Source of the DNA: Caulobacter segnis
Lineage (GTDB): Bacteria > Pseudomonadota > Alphaproteobacteria > Caulobacterales > Caulobacteraceae
Length of the DNA stretch: 64,000 bases
NCBI RefSeq assembly: GCF_003243465.1
Contig: NZ_QFQZ01000007.1
Span: 1-64,000, forward strand
Reading direction: 5' to 3'
Part shown: positions 34,935 through 43,342 of the stretch, piece by piece
Numbering within the stretch: the stretch's first letter is position 1
Layout: each line of letters opens with the position of its first letter
Made by a program: the position numbers and the translations under genes
The notes under the pieces: generated by a model
The model's database searches: none
What the model was told of the DNA's origin: nothing
Seen by the model: the letters and a program-made list of their open reading frames with translations, nothing else

Positions 34935-35129
34935 GATCTACTCCTTCGGACGGCGCCCCTGTCGCCCTCCCTGCCCCGAGCGGACTATTACCGACCCGAA
35001 GGCCGAGGTCCACGGACGATCTTTCATGAAAACATCAGCCTGGCGGGTTTGGATCGCGCTTTCTAAACCAGGAGGGACAGGCTTTGGCTGTTGGAGCTGG
35101 AGCGCGTTCATACGGCTAGCGCCAAGGCC

Positions 35130-37841
35130 TTACAGCCCGCGCCGCGCCGGATCGGCCGAAGGCGCGGCGCCGCTGATCGCGGCCGTCGCGGTCTGCACCG
35201 GCGCCTGGGCGCGGAACGCCTCAGCCGAGCGATCCGCCGTCTGCACGGCGCTCGCCGTGAGCTGCGCCCGCAGCGCCTTGGCCCGGCTGCGCGCGGTCGC
35301 GTCGCCAGCCCGGCCGGCGATCGCGTACCACTTGTAGGCTTCGGCGGCGTTCCGGCTGACGCCGATGCCGCTTTCATAGAGCTGGGCCAGGTTGAACTGG
35401 CTGTCGACGAGCCCCGTATCGGCCGCCTTGCGGAACCACTGGACAGCCTTCGCGGTGTCTCGCGGGCCACCCTCGCCCCTGATCGCATAAAGGGCCAGGT
35501 TGTGCATGGCGCGCGGGTCGCCGCCCTTGGCGGCCAGTTCGCCCCAGCGCCGCGCGGCGACCAAGTCGCGATCGACGCCGCCCCTGCCGTCTTCGAGCAG
35601 CTTGGACAGGTAGAACTGCGCGGCTGGATAGCCTTGGCTGGCGACTCGCCTGAGGCCGTCCAGCCCGGCCAAGTCCCCGGCCTCGATCTTGCGAATGGAA
35701 GCGTCGAACACGGCCTTGGTCTCGTTCGACACCGGCGCGGTAGTCGGGGCGCCCTCGACCGGGCCTTGAGCCGCCGGTGCGGCCGTCAGGGCGACCGAGG
35801 CGCGGGCGTTGGGCGTCGCGGCCGCCGCCAGCGCCGGGGCCGGGGCCGGCTTGCGGCTCGGCGCGGCCTCAGCGGCTTGCTCGCCGGCCCGTGTGTTCTG
35901 GTCGCCGAGCATCAGCAGCCCGCCGACACAGGCGCCGATCACCGCCGCGCTGCCGATGGCGACGGCCACGCTGGCGACCGTCGTCCCCACCGGCCGCTTC
36001 GGCTTCTTGGCCGAAAAGCGTCCAAAGCCAAACAACGATCCGCCGCCGGCCTTGCGGTCCTTGGCCTTGCCGTCGAGGCCCTCGGCGTCGGCGGCGGCGG
36101 CGCGGGCGGCCGCGCGGGCCTGCTCGATGATGTCTCGCGTCGAAAGCGGCGGCTGAGGCTGCTCCGAAACGGTCTCGGACGCCTTTTGGCCATGCGGCTC
36201 GGCGCCGTCGTCGTCCAGCGGATCCGCGAAGACATCGTCGTCGAACGACTCGTCGTCGGCCGCGTCCAGCGGGAACGCCGAATGACCGTCACGGGCGGCC
36301 GGCGGCGGGGTGTCGAAGACGTCGTCGTCGGCGAACGGGGAGTCCTCGCCCAGCACCAGGTCGTCCTCGAAGGGCGCGGCGGGCGGCGGGACGAATTCCG
36401 TGACCGGCTCGGACGAAAGCGGCGGCGCGGCGGCTTCCTGCCGGCGCTGGGTCTCGTGCAGGCGATCGTCGATCTTGCCGCGCGCCTCCTCGAGCATGCG
36501 CAGCGTGCGCTCCTCGCTGAGACGGATGCGCTCCAGCAGCTCCTGACTGGAGCGCTCGTGACGCTGGTTCAGGCGCTCGGTGACCCGGGCGACCTGCTCG
36601 CCGACGTCGTCGATCGCCAAGGCGTTGCGGCGCTCGGCGCTGCCGATCCGTTCGGTCAGTCGCTCGGTGATGCGGGCGATCTCGGCGCCGAGCTTCTCAA
36701 GGGCCTGGCCCTGGACGCTGTCGGCGCGATTCAGGCGGCTTTCGACGCTGGCGGCGATGCGGGCGACCTCGCCCCCGACCTGTTCGATCGCCGCGGCGCT
36801 ACGATTCTCGGCGGTGTGGACCCGGCGATTGAAGGCTTCAGCGACGCTGACGACCTCGCGGCCCATACGCTCGATGGCCTGGGCCGAGCGCTGCTCGGCG
36901 GCCTCGACATGGGCGGCCATCTCACCGAGCTTGCGCTCCATGCGATCGAAGCGCCCGTCGGCGGTTTCGCGCAGCCGCTCGGCCATCTCCAGGCGCGCGG
37001 CTTCCATCTTCTCGGCCAGGCTGGCCGCCAAGCTGTCGAGGCGCTCCTGCATGTCGGCGGCGGGATTGGCGGTCTCCACGACGCCGAGACGCTCGTCGAG
37101 CGCCGAGAACGAGGCGCCGAGTTCGCGCAGGGCTTCGCTGGTGCGGGTTTCGGCGGCTTCGAGCCGCTCGCCCAGACGGGCCACCACGGCCTCGACCAGG
37201 GCGTCCGGATCCTGAGGCTCAGGCGCAGGGGCGGCCTGCTGCGCGTCCAGCCGGGCCTCCAGGGCGGCGATGGCCTCGCGGGTGCGGGCCTCTCCCTCAT
37301 AGAGATGGCCGGCGACCTTGCCCAAGGCGCCTTCGAGCGCGCGCAAGGCTTCCACCGAACGCGGGCCGGCGGCTTCGGCCTCGATGCGGCGCATGCGCTC
37401 GGCGGCGCGCGCCTGCTCGGTCTTCAGATCGTCGACCGCGCCTTCGAAGCGGGCGGCGACCGCGATCTGCTCGCGCTCGGCCCGGCCAAGCCGCGCGATG
37501 GCGTCGCGGACCGAGTGGTCGATGCCGGAGATGGCGGCGGCGTTGCGCCCCTCGGCCACCTCGATCCGGCGGGTCAGGCGATCCAGGGCCACGGCGACGC
37601 GCCCGACCTGGTCGGTCTGCTCGGCGATGGCCGCGCGGGTCGGCTCGTCGTGGACGACTTCGAGATGGCCGCGGCTGGGGGTGTCTTCAGAGGCGCGATA
37701 GTCGGCCTGACCATCGCCCTCGATGATCATGCGGTTCAGCCATTCGCCCAGAGTCATGCCGGAGCGACGCGCGAGGTCCTTTGCGACCTCCCGTGCCTTG
37801 GGGTCGATCCCCTTAACGCTCCATGGCGAAGCCGCCGTCAT
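35130..37841 (-). CDS. podJ: Cell-polarity factor PodJ
   Basis: This is a 903-residue polar organizer. The N-terminus SPWSVKGIDPKAREVAKDLA / GMTLGEWLNRMII is the PodJ signature, followed by a long coiled coil (about residues 55-470), an acidic Pro-rich linker, one transmembrane helix (about 618-640) and a periplasmic tail with three Sel1 repeats (about 735-850), such as SQFNLAQLYESGIGVSRNAA. In C. crescentus it recruits PleC and pilus and holdfast factors to the new pole; there the long form is 974 residues and has been described with a C-terminal peptidoglycan-binding region, which is not seen here. GANTC sites lie near its start. Confidence 0.92.
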   Translation of the reverse strand: MTAASPWSVKGIDPKAREVAKDLARRSGMTLGEWLNRMIIEGDGQADYRASEDTPSRGHLEVVHDEPTRAAIAEQTDQVGRVAVALDRLTRRIEVAEGRNAAAISGIDHSVRDAIARLGRAEREQIAVAARFEGAVDDLKTEQARAAERMRRIEAEAAGPRSVEALRALEGALGKVAGHLYEGEARTREAIAALEARLDAQQAAPAPEPQDPDALVEAVVARLGERLEAAETRTSEALRELGASFSALDERLGVVETANPAADMQERLDSLAASLAEKMEAARLEMAERLRETADGRFDRMERKLGEMAAHVEAAEQRSAQAIERMGREVVSVAEAFNRRVHTAENRSAAAIEQVGGEVARIAASVESRLNRADSVQGQALEKLGAEIARITERLTERIGSAERRNALAIDDVGEQVARVTERLNQRHERSSQELLERIRLSEERTLRMLEEARGKIDDRLHETQRRQEAAAPPLSSEPVTEFVPPPAAPFEDDLVLGEDSPFADDDVFDTPPPAARDGHSAFPLDAADDESFDDDVFADPLDDDGAEPHGQKASETVSEQPQPPLSTRDIIEQARAAARAAAADAEGLDGKAKDRKAGGGSLFGFGRFSAKKPKRPVGTTVASVAVAIGSAAVIGACVGGLLMLGDQNTRAGEQAAEAAPSRKPAPAPALAAAATPNARASVALTAAPAAQGPVEGAPTTAPVSNETKAVFDASIRKIEAGDLAGLDGLRRVASQGYPAAQFYLSKLLEDGRGGVDRDLVAARRWGELAAKGGDPRAMHNLALYAIRGEGGPRDTAKAVQWFRKAADTGLVDSQFNLAQLYESGIGVSRNAAEAYKWYAIAGRAGDATARSRAKALRAQLTASAVQTADRSAEAFRAQAPVQTATAAISGAAPSADPARRGL

Positions 37842-37843
37842 GC

Positions 37844-37950
37844 GAATCTATCTCCCCGCATCTGGGGAAAACGCTAGTCAGCGATTCCTAGAGTGTAAAC
37901 GCGACGAAAACGCTAGATATAGCGCGCGCGGATTTCACTGTGGAGGAATC
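37844..37950 (-). promoter_or_regulatory. podJ control region with three GANTC sites
   Basis: GAATC at 37844-37848, GATTC at 37883-37887 and GAATC at 37946-37950 lie within 110 bases of the podJ start codon. GANTC is the CcrM methylation site, and GcrA activates promoters carrying it. A ttaa-cgcggc-ttaa pair (37997-38010), resembling a CtrA site but with 6 spacer bases, lies farther upstream. In C. crescentus, podJ is cell-cycle controlled by these factors. Confidence 0.6.
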
Positions 37951-38049
37951 AGGACGCAGCTCAAACCCCTTGTACCGGGGTTCAAAAGCAAGAGGGTTAA
38001 CGCGGCTTAAGGATTTGCCAGGCCTATTGTCGCAGGCCTAGAAGCCCGC

Positions 38050-38265
38050 ATGAACCTGCCCCTGACCCTCGCGGCCTGCGCTCTCTTCCTCGCCCTGGCG
38101 ATTTTTTGCGGCTGGCGGGGCGCCCGTCCGATCAATGTTTTAAAGGGTCCGCGCCTGGTTCCGTGGCGTCCGCTGATGATGGTCTGCGTGGTCGCCCTGA
38201 TGTTGATGATGGTGCATCTGGCCAACCTTCTGGGCGTCCAGACAGGCAACCAGACGCGCTATTAG
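38050..38265 (+). CDS. Small two-helix membrane protein
   Basis: This 71-residue protein has an N-terminal hydrophobic segment (LTLAACALFLALAIFCGW) and a second one (PLMMVCVVALMLMMVHLANL), separated by a short basic loop (RGARPINVLKGPRLVPW). I do not recognise a family. It is divergent from podJ, sharing the 208-base control region, and its stop overlaps the stop of the convergent MprF-like gene by 4 bases. Clean coding composition and position support it as a real gene. Confidence 0.75.
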   Translation: MNLPLTLAACALFLALAIFCGWRGARPINVLKGPRLVPWRPLMMVCVVALMLMMVHLANLLGVQTGNQTRY

Positions 38266-39914
38266 GTCGCGGCCTTCTTGGGACGCTTGGTCAGGCCCGA
38301 GACGCCTCCGGACGAGAGGAGACCGATGTCGGCGAGCAGGAAAGGGATCGCCCACTTCTGGGGCGCGGCAATGTAGCGCGGCTGCCAGACAGGGTCATAT
38401 TTATCTTTGTACCGGCGCACGCCCTGGAAATTGTAGATTTCCTCGCCGCGTTCATAGAGCAGCCGGCCGACGCGCGACATGATCGGGGCGAGCGGCCGGT
38501 CTTCCAGGCCGGCAAGCGGCGCCATGCCGAACTCGAACGCCTGGTAGCCCTCGTCCTTGCCCCACTGCAGAAGCTCGACGAACAGGTAGTCCATGACGTT
38601 CTTGGGCGCCTCGTCGGAGTAGCGCATCAGGTCCATGGAGAACGAGACCTTCGAGGCGGTCAGCCACAGGGTGGCGAAGGCGACGATCTTGCCCTCTTCG
38701 CCCCGCACCACCGCCACCGGGAACTCGGCGACATACCGCGGATCGAAGCCGCCCATCGAGAAGCTCTTCTCGCCGCCGGCGTGGTGGCCGAGCCAGGCGT
38801 CGGAGATCGCCTTCAGTTCGTCCATGATCGCATCGGCCGCGCCCACGGGAAGCACCTCGAAGGCCGCGCCGCCCTCCCCGGCCTTGCGCCAGTTGCGGCG
38901 CAGGACCTCGCGACGGCGGCCGACCAGGCTGAACGCCTCCAGCGGCACGGCCGCGCTCTCGCCGGTCTTCTGGATGGCGAGGCCAAGATCGACGGTGTCG
39001 GGCAGGTCGTCGGGACCCAGGCCATAGAAGCCCGCGCGCGCGGCGTGGGCGTCGGCCAGCTCGCGGAAGCGCCAGAACAGCTCCATCCGCTCGTCCTGGC
39101 GGCCGACCGGCGCGCCCAGGGCGATCCAAGACCGCCCCCGCACGCCGAACATCAGGAAGGTCTCGCCCGAGGCCGAGAACAGAAAGCGCTTGTCGCCCAG
39201 CAGGGCCAAGTTGGCGCTGGGCTCGGCGTCCTCGGCCTTGGCCAGGATCGCCCGGACCTTGTCGAACTCCGGATCGGTGTCGTCGACGACGGCCGGCGTC
39301 GCGGCGGTCGAGATCAGGCGCCAGATGCCCACGGCCAGCAGCACGATCGCCGCGGCGACCGACGAGCGGATCGCGCGCGCGGCCTCGTCGTGGTCCTGCA
39401 GGACGCGGATCCAGGACTTGTCGGCGAATTCGGTGTGGTGGAACGACCACCAGCCCAGCAGGCTGGCGCCCACGATCGCCGCCGCCGCCGACAGCAGCCA
39501 GCCGGGCGTGATCTCCATCCGCGACAGGGCCGCCTTGCGCGGGAAAGCGTCCCGGAACGGCAGGATCAGCAGGAAGCAAAGCAGCAGCGTCGCCGTCTCT
39601 TCCCAGTTCAGGCCCTTGAAGATCGCCAGCACCGCGGCCGAGGCCAGCACGATCAGGGCCGCCCACCAGGCCGCGCCCAGGCGGGAGCGCAGGCCGAAGG
39701 CCAGCAGCAGCAGCACCAGGCCCAGGATCGACGAGAAGAAGTGGCTGATCTCGATCAGCAGGTCGGGCGCGAAGGCCAGCAGAAGCAGGAAGCGGGTGGG
39801 CTCGGACGGCGTGGCCCCCGACGCCAGAAGCATGACCCCAGCCGACGCGGTCAGGATCGCCGCCAGGGTGGGGGCGATCGCAAGAGCCGCGGGCCTGAAA
39901 ACTGTCGAGGACAT
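38262..39914 (-). CDS. MprF-like aminoacyl-lipid synthase C-terminal (DUF2156) membrane protein
   Basis: This 550-residue protein has about six N-terminal hydrophobic helices, to about residue 205, followed by a GNAT-like domain of the phosphatidylglycerol lysyltransferase C-terminal type. That domain shows KRFLFSASGETFLMFGVRGR, FYGLGPDDLP, LEAFSLVGRRREVLRRNWRK and ELLQWGKDEGYQAFEFGMAP. Full-length MprF proteins are about 840-880 residues with about 14 helices; this is a short form with only part of the flippase region. It may modify a membrane lipid with an amino acid using aminoacyl-tRNA, but the specificity is unknown. Confidence 0.85.
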   Translation of the reverse strand: MSSTVFRPAALAIAPTLAAILTASAGVMLLASGATPSEPTRFLLLLAFAPDLLIEISHFFSSILGLVLLLLAFGLRSRLGAAWWAALIVLASAAVLAIFKGLNWEETATLLLCFLLILPFRDAFPRKAALSRMEITPGWLLSAAAAIVGASLLGWWSFHHTEFADKSWIRVLQDHDEAARAIRSSVAAAIVLLAVGIWRLISTAATPAVVDDTDPEFDKVRAILAKAEDAEPSANLALLGDKRFLFSASGETFLMFGVRGRSWIALGAPVGRQDERMELFWRFRELADAHAARAGFYGLGPDDLPDTVDLGLAIQKTGESAAVPLEAFSLVGRRREVLRRNWRKAGEGGAAFEVLPVGAADAIMDELKAISDAWLGHHAGGEKSFSMGGFDPRYVAEFPVAVVRGEEGKIVAFATLWLTASKVSFSMDLMRYSDEAPKNVMDYLFVELLQWGKDEGYQAFEFGMAPLAGLEDRPLAPIMSRVGRLLYERGEEIYNFQGVRRYKDKYDPVWQPRYIAAPQKWAIPFLLADIGLLSSGGVSGLTKRPKKAAT

Positions 39915-40086
39915 CCAGATCCCGAAACGACGAATCCCTGACGGGATCCAGTAGCGTCCTCATATAGCCTGCAAAGTGTGAAGTGGTCGTGGCCGTTGCG
40001 GCGAACGATCGTTTGAATCGACTTGCCCGCGCTGATGCGAAGCGTAGTGTGGCCGCAAGAGACAATACGCTTAGGGAGATGAGACG

Positions 40087-41292
40087 ATGGCCGATTTCGG
40101 GGGAACCGAACTCGACGCCTTCCGCGCCGAGACCCGCGCCTGGCTGGAAGCCAACTATCCGAAGTCCCTGAGCGCGCCGATGGCCGAGGACGAGGCGCCT
40201 TGGGGCGGCCGCAAGATGGCCTGGAAGAACCCCGACGCCAAGCTCTGGCTGGACCGCATGGCCGAGCGCGGCTGGACCGCGCCGATGTGGCCGAAGGAAT
40301 ATGGCGGCGGCGGCCTCTCCAAGGCCCAGAACAAGGTGCTGGAGCAGGAGCTGCGCCGGATCAAGGCCCGCCCGGCCCTGATGAGCTTCGGCGTCTGGAT
40401 GCTGGGCCCGGTGCTGCTGGAATACGCCACCGAGGAACAGAAGCAGCGCTTCCTGCCGCCGATCGTGCGCGGCGAGATCCGCTGGTGCCAGGGCTACAGT
40501 GAGCCCGGCGCGGGCTCGGACCTGGCCTCCCTGCAGACCAAGTGCGAGGACAAGGGAGACCACTACCTGATCAACGGCCAGAAGGTCTGGACCAGCTACG
40601 CCGACCAAGCCGACTGGATCTTCTGCCTGGTGCGCACCGACACCACCAAGAAGCACGAAGGCATCTCGTTCGTGCTGTTCGACATGACCTCGCCCGGCGT
40701 CGAGGCCCGGCCGATCAAGCTGATCAGCGGCTCTTCGCCCTTCTGCGAGACCTTCTTCGACAATGTGAAGGTCCCGAAGGAACAGTTGGTCGGCAAGCTG
40801 AACGGCGGCTGGGACATCGCCAAGCGCCTGCTCCAGTACGAGCGCCAGAACATCAGCGCCTCGGGCTTCGGCGGCGGCGGCGGCCTCTCGCCCGTCGAGG
40901 CGGCCAAGACGGAGATCGGCGTCGACGCCGAGGGTCGGATCGCCGACGGCGACTTCCGGGCCCGCCTGGCGGCCCACTCGATGGACGCCCACGCCTTCAT
41001 GCTGACCGTGCGCCGCGCCGAGGCGGAGTCCAAGCAGGGCACAGGCCCCAGCGCCGCCGTCTCGATCATCAAGTACGCCGCCGCCAAGATGAACCAGGAG
41101 CGCACCGAGCTGCTGGTCGAGGCCTTGGGCTTGCAAGGCCTGGGCTGGGAGGGCGAAGGCTTCAGCGCAGAGGAGCTGGCCGCTCCACGCGCGATGCTGC
41201 GCGCCAAGGGCAACTCGATCGAGGGCGGCACCAGCGAGGTGAACCTGAACGTCGTCGCCAAGCGCGTCCTGGGCCTGCTGGACCACCAGTAA
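40087..41292 (+). CDS. Acyl-CoA dehydrogenase
   Basis: This is a 401-residue FAD-dependent acyl-CoA dehydrogenase-fold protein. It has RWCQGYSEPGAGSDLASLQT and INGQKVWTSYADQADWIFCL in the mid-domain, and the C-terminal helical domain has SIIKYAAAKMNQERTELLVE and the late IEGGTSEVNLNVVAKRVLG. It heads a three-gene operon: 22 bases to the isomerase, then a 1-base overlap to a second dehydrogenase. The two dehydrogenases may form a hetero-oligomer, as seen with paired acyl-CoA dehydrogenases in steroid or aromatic catabolism. The substrate is unknown. A palindrome aacgatcgtt (40004-40013) is in the promoter region. Confidence 0.92.
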   Translation: MADFGGTELDAFRAETRAWLEANYPKSLSAPMAEDEAPWGGRKMAWKNPDAKLWLDRMAERGWTAPMWPKEYGGGGLSKAQNKVLEQELRRIKARPALMSFGVWMLGPVLLEYATEEQKQRFLPPIVRGEIRWCQGYSEPGAGSDLASLQTKCEDKGDHYLINGQKVWTSYADQADWIFCLVRTDTTKKHEGISFVLFDMTSPGVEARPIKLISGSSPFCETFFDNVKVPKEQLVGKLNGGWDIAKRLLQYERQNISASGFGGGGGLSPVEAAKTEIGVDAEGRIADGDFRARLAAHSMDAHAFMLTVRRAEAESKQGTGPSAAVSIIKYAAAKMNQERTELLVEALGLQGLGWEGEGFSAEELAAPRAMLRAKGNSIEGGTSEVNLNVVAKRVLGLLDHQ

Positions 41293-41314
41293 GGCCGATG
41301 ATCGAGTACTGGCC

Positions 41315-41926
41315 ATGTTAGAATTTTGGTACGAGTTCGCGTCGACCTACTCCTATCCAGCGGCCATGCGGATCGAGAAGCTGGCCGCCGACAAGCGCGT
41401 GGCCGTGGCGTGGCGGCCATTCATCCTGGGCCCGCTGTTCCATGAACAGCAGGGGCTGAACGACAGTCCGTTCAACGCCTTCCCGGTGAAGGGCGACTAC
41501 ATGTGGCGGGACCTGGCGCGCGTCTGCGACGCCGAGGGCCTGCCGCTGCGCCATCCCAGCCAGTTCCCGCGCAACAGCCTGCTGGCCGCCCGCGTCGCCA
41601 TCGTCGGCCTGGAGGACGGCTGGACGCCGGCCTTCAGCCGCGCGGTCTACCAGGCCAATTTCGTCGACGACCAGGATATCGGCAGCCCTGACGTCCTGGC
41701 CCCGTTGATCGCCTCGGTCGGCGCGGGACCTGAACACGTCCTCGCGGCGGCGCAGTCCGACCCGATCAAGACCCGCCTGAAGGACCACGTCCGCCAGGCC
41801 AAGGAGCGCGGCCTGTTCGGCGCGCCGAGCCTTCTCACCGCCGACGGCGAGCTCTTCTGGGGCAACGACCGTCTGGAACAGGCCCTCGACTGGGCCGCCC
41901 GTCACCAATCCAGGGAGCACGCCTGA
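41315..41926 (+). CDS. DsbA-family 2-hydroxychromene-2-carboxylate isomerase-like protein
   Basis: This 203-residue thioredoxin-fold protein of the kappa-GST/HCCA isomerase type begins LEFWYEFASTYSYPAAMRIE, in which the usual FDFxSPYSY motif is modified. It has WRPFILGPLF, then FPRNSLLAARVA and ERGLFGAPSLLTADGELFWG with the cis-Pro loop. Members use glutathione or an active-site Ser to isomerise ring-cleavage intermediates. Placed between two acyl-CoA dehydrogenases, it probably serves the same unknown catabolic pathway. Its stop and the next start share one base. Confidence 0.88.
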   Translation: MLEFWYEFASTYSYPAAMRIEKLAADKRVAVAWRPFILGPLFHEQQGLNDSPFNAFPVKGDYMWRDLARVCDAEGLPLRHPSQFPRNSLLAARVAIVGLEDGWTPAFSRAVYQANFVDDQDIGSPDVLAPLIASVGAGPEHVLAAAQSDPIKTRLKDHVRQAKERGLFGAPSLLTADGELFWGNDRLEQALDWAARHQSREHA

Positions 41927-43059
41927 TGGCCGTCCTGACCGAAGAACAGACGATGCTGCGCGACGCCGCCAAGGGCTGGGCCAGCGAAAGCGCCCCCGTC
42001 GGCGCCCTGCGCAAGCTGCGCGACGGCAAGTCCGGCCGCAGCTTTGATCCCGTCGCCTGGAAGGAAATGGGCGAGATGGGCTGGGCCGGGGTTATCGTGC
42101 CCGAGGCCTACGACGGCTCGGCGTTCGGCTATCTCGGCCTTGGCCTGATCCTGGAGGAGACCGGGCGCACCCTGGCGGCCTCTCCCCTGCTGTCGACGGC
42201 GATGATCGCCGCCTCGGCGCTGCAGCTCGCGGGCTCGGACGCTCAGAAGCAGGCCTGGCTGCCGCGCATCGCCAGCGGCGAGATCGTCGCGACCCTCGCC
42301 GTCGATGAAGGCTCGCACCACGCCCCGGCCCGCACGGCCCTGACCGCCACCAAGAGCGGTTCGGGCTATGTCCTGAACGGGAGCAAGACCTTCGTTCTGG
42401 ACGGCGAGGCCGCCGAGCTGCTGATCGTCGTCGCCCGCACCGGCGGCGCGCCGGGCTCCACCGAAGGCCTGACCCTGTTCCTAGTCTCCGGCGACGCGCC
42501 GGGCGTGACCCGAACCCATCTGGCCCTGATGGACTCGCGCGGCGCGGCCCAGATCGCCTTCGACGGGGTCGAGGTTGCGGCCGACGCCGTGCTCGGCGAG
42601 ATCGACAAGGGCTGGGCGGTGCTGGAGCCGACCCTCGACCGCGCCTATGCCGGTCTCGCCGCCGAGATGCTGGGCAGCGCCAGCGCCGCCTTCGACATCA
42701 CGCTGGACTATCTGAAAACCCGCACCCAGTTCGGCCAGGTGATCGGCTCATTCCAGGCGCTGCAGCATCGCGCCGCCAAGTGGTTCACGGATCTGGAGAC
42801 CACCCGCTCGTGCGTCGAGGCCGCGCTCGAAGCCCTCGACAGCGGCGCCGACACCCGCGCCCTCGCCTCCCTGGCCAAGGCCAAGGCGTGTGAGCTGGTC
42901 CACCTGGCCTCCAACGAGATGGTCCAGATGCACGGCGGCATCGGCATGACCGACGCCCACGACGCGGGCCTCTACATGAAGCGCGCGCGAGTCACCGAAG
43001 CCCTGTTCGGCGGCGCCAGCTTCCACCGCGATCGCTATGCGCGGCTGATGGGCTTCTGA
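41926..43059 (+). CDS. Acyl-CoA dehydrogenase (second copy in operon)
   Basis: This 377-residue acyl-CoA dehydrogenase-fold protein is more divergent than the first: the N-terminal helical domain has MGEMGWAGVIVPEAYDGSAF, the beta-domain has LNGSKTFVLDGEAAELLIVV, and the C-terminal domain has DYLKTRTQFGQVIGSFQALQ and VQMHGGIGMTDAHDAGLYMK. The latter is near the FAD/substrate site, but the catalytic Glu of classical enzymes cannot be placed with confidence. It overlaps the isomerase gene by one base and is followed after 27 bases by a strong terminator. Confidence 0.9.
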   Translation: MAVLTEEQTMLRDAAKGWASESAPVGALRKLRDGKSGRSFDPVAWKEMGEMGWAGVIVPEAYDGSAFGYLGLGLILEETGRTLAASPLLSTAMIAASALQLAGSDAQKQAWLPRIASGEIVATLAVDEGSHHAPARTALTATKSGSGYVLNGSKTFVLDGEAAELLIVVARTGGAPGSTEGLTLFLVSGDAPGVTRTHLALMDSRGAAQIAFDGVEVAADAVLGEIDKGWAVLEPTLDRAYAGLAAEMLGSASAAFDITLDYLKTRTQFGQVIGSFQALQHRAAKWFTDLETTRSCVEAALEALDSGADTRALASLAKAKACELVHLASNEMVQMHGGIGMTDAHDAGLYMKRARVTEALFGGASFHRDRYARLMGF

Positions 43060-43086
43060 ACGCCTCTAGGCGCCACACAACAACTT

Positions 43087-43113
43087 AAAAGCCGCCGCGC
43101 TGGCGGCTTTTTT
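43087..43113 (+). terminator. Intrinsic terminator of the acyl-CoA dehydrogenase operon
   Basis: The stem aaaagccgcc (43087-43096) and ggcggctttt (43102-43111), with loop gcgct, runs into TTTTTT. It is symmetrical (A-run before, T-run after), so it could work in both directions. It lies 27 bases after the second dehydrogenase stop. The 230 bases that follow, up to the Crp-type gene, are relatively AT-rich with no supported gene. Confidence 0.92.
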
Positions 43114-43342
43114 ATTGCGCACAATGGAGGGTCGTCTGGTCTGGCATCGTCTTGACTTCGCCGCAATGTCGGAAACCCGACTATGTACGGTTGTGCCAAA
43201 TGATGGTTGCTCGAATTCAGACAGAAGACGTCTTGATTTTTTACCCCCCACCTAACTGGATTGTGTCGACTACGCGACGGCGCCGCCCATTCGACCCACC
43301 TATAGCTTGCAACCCTTGCCGTAAGACGGCGTTCGATTCAGC

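Noticed and set aside
35091..37877. 928-residue forward ORF antisense to podJ
   Set aside because: It is a shadow of podJ, with repetitive low-information sequence; podJ has the expected domain order on the other strand.
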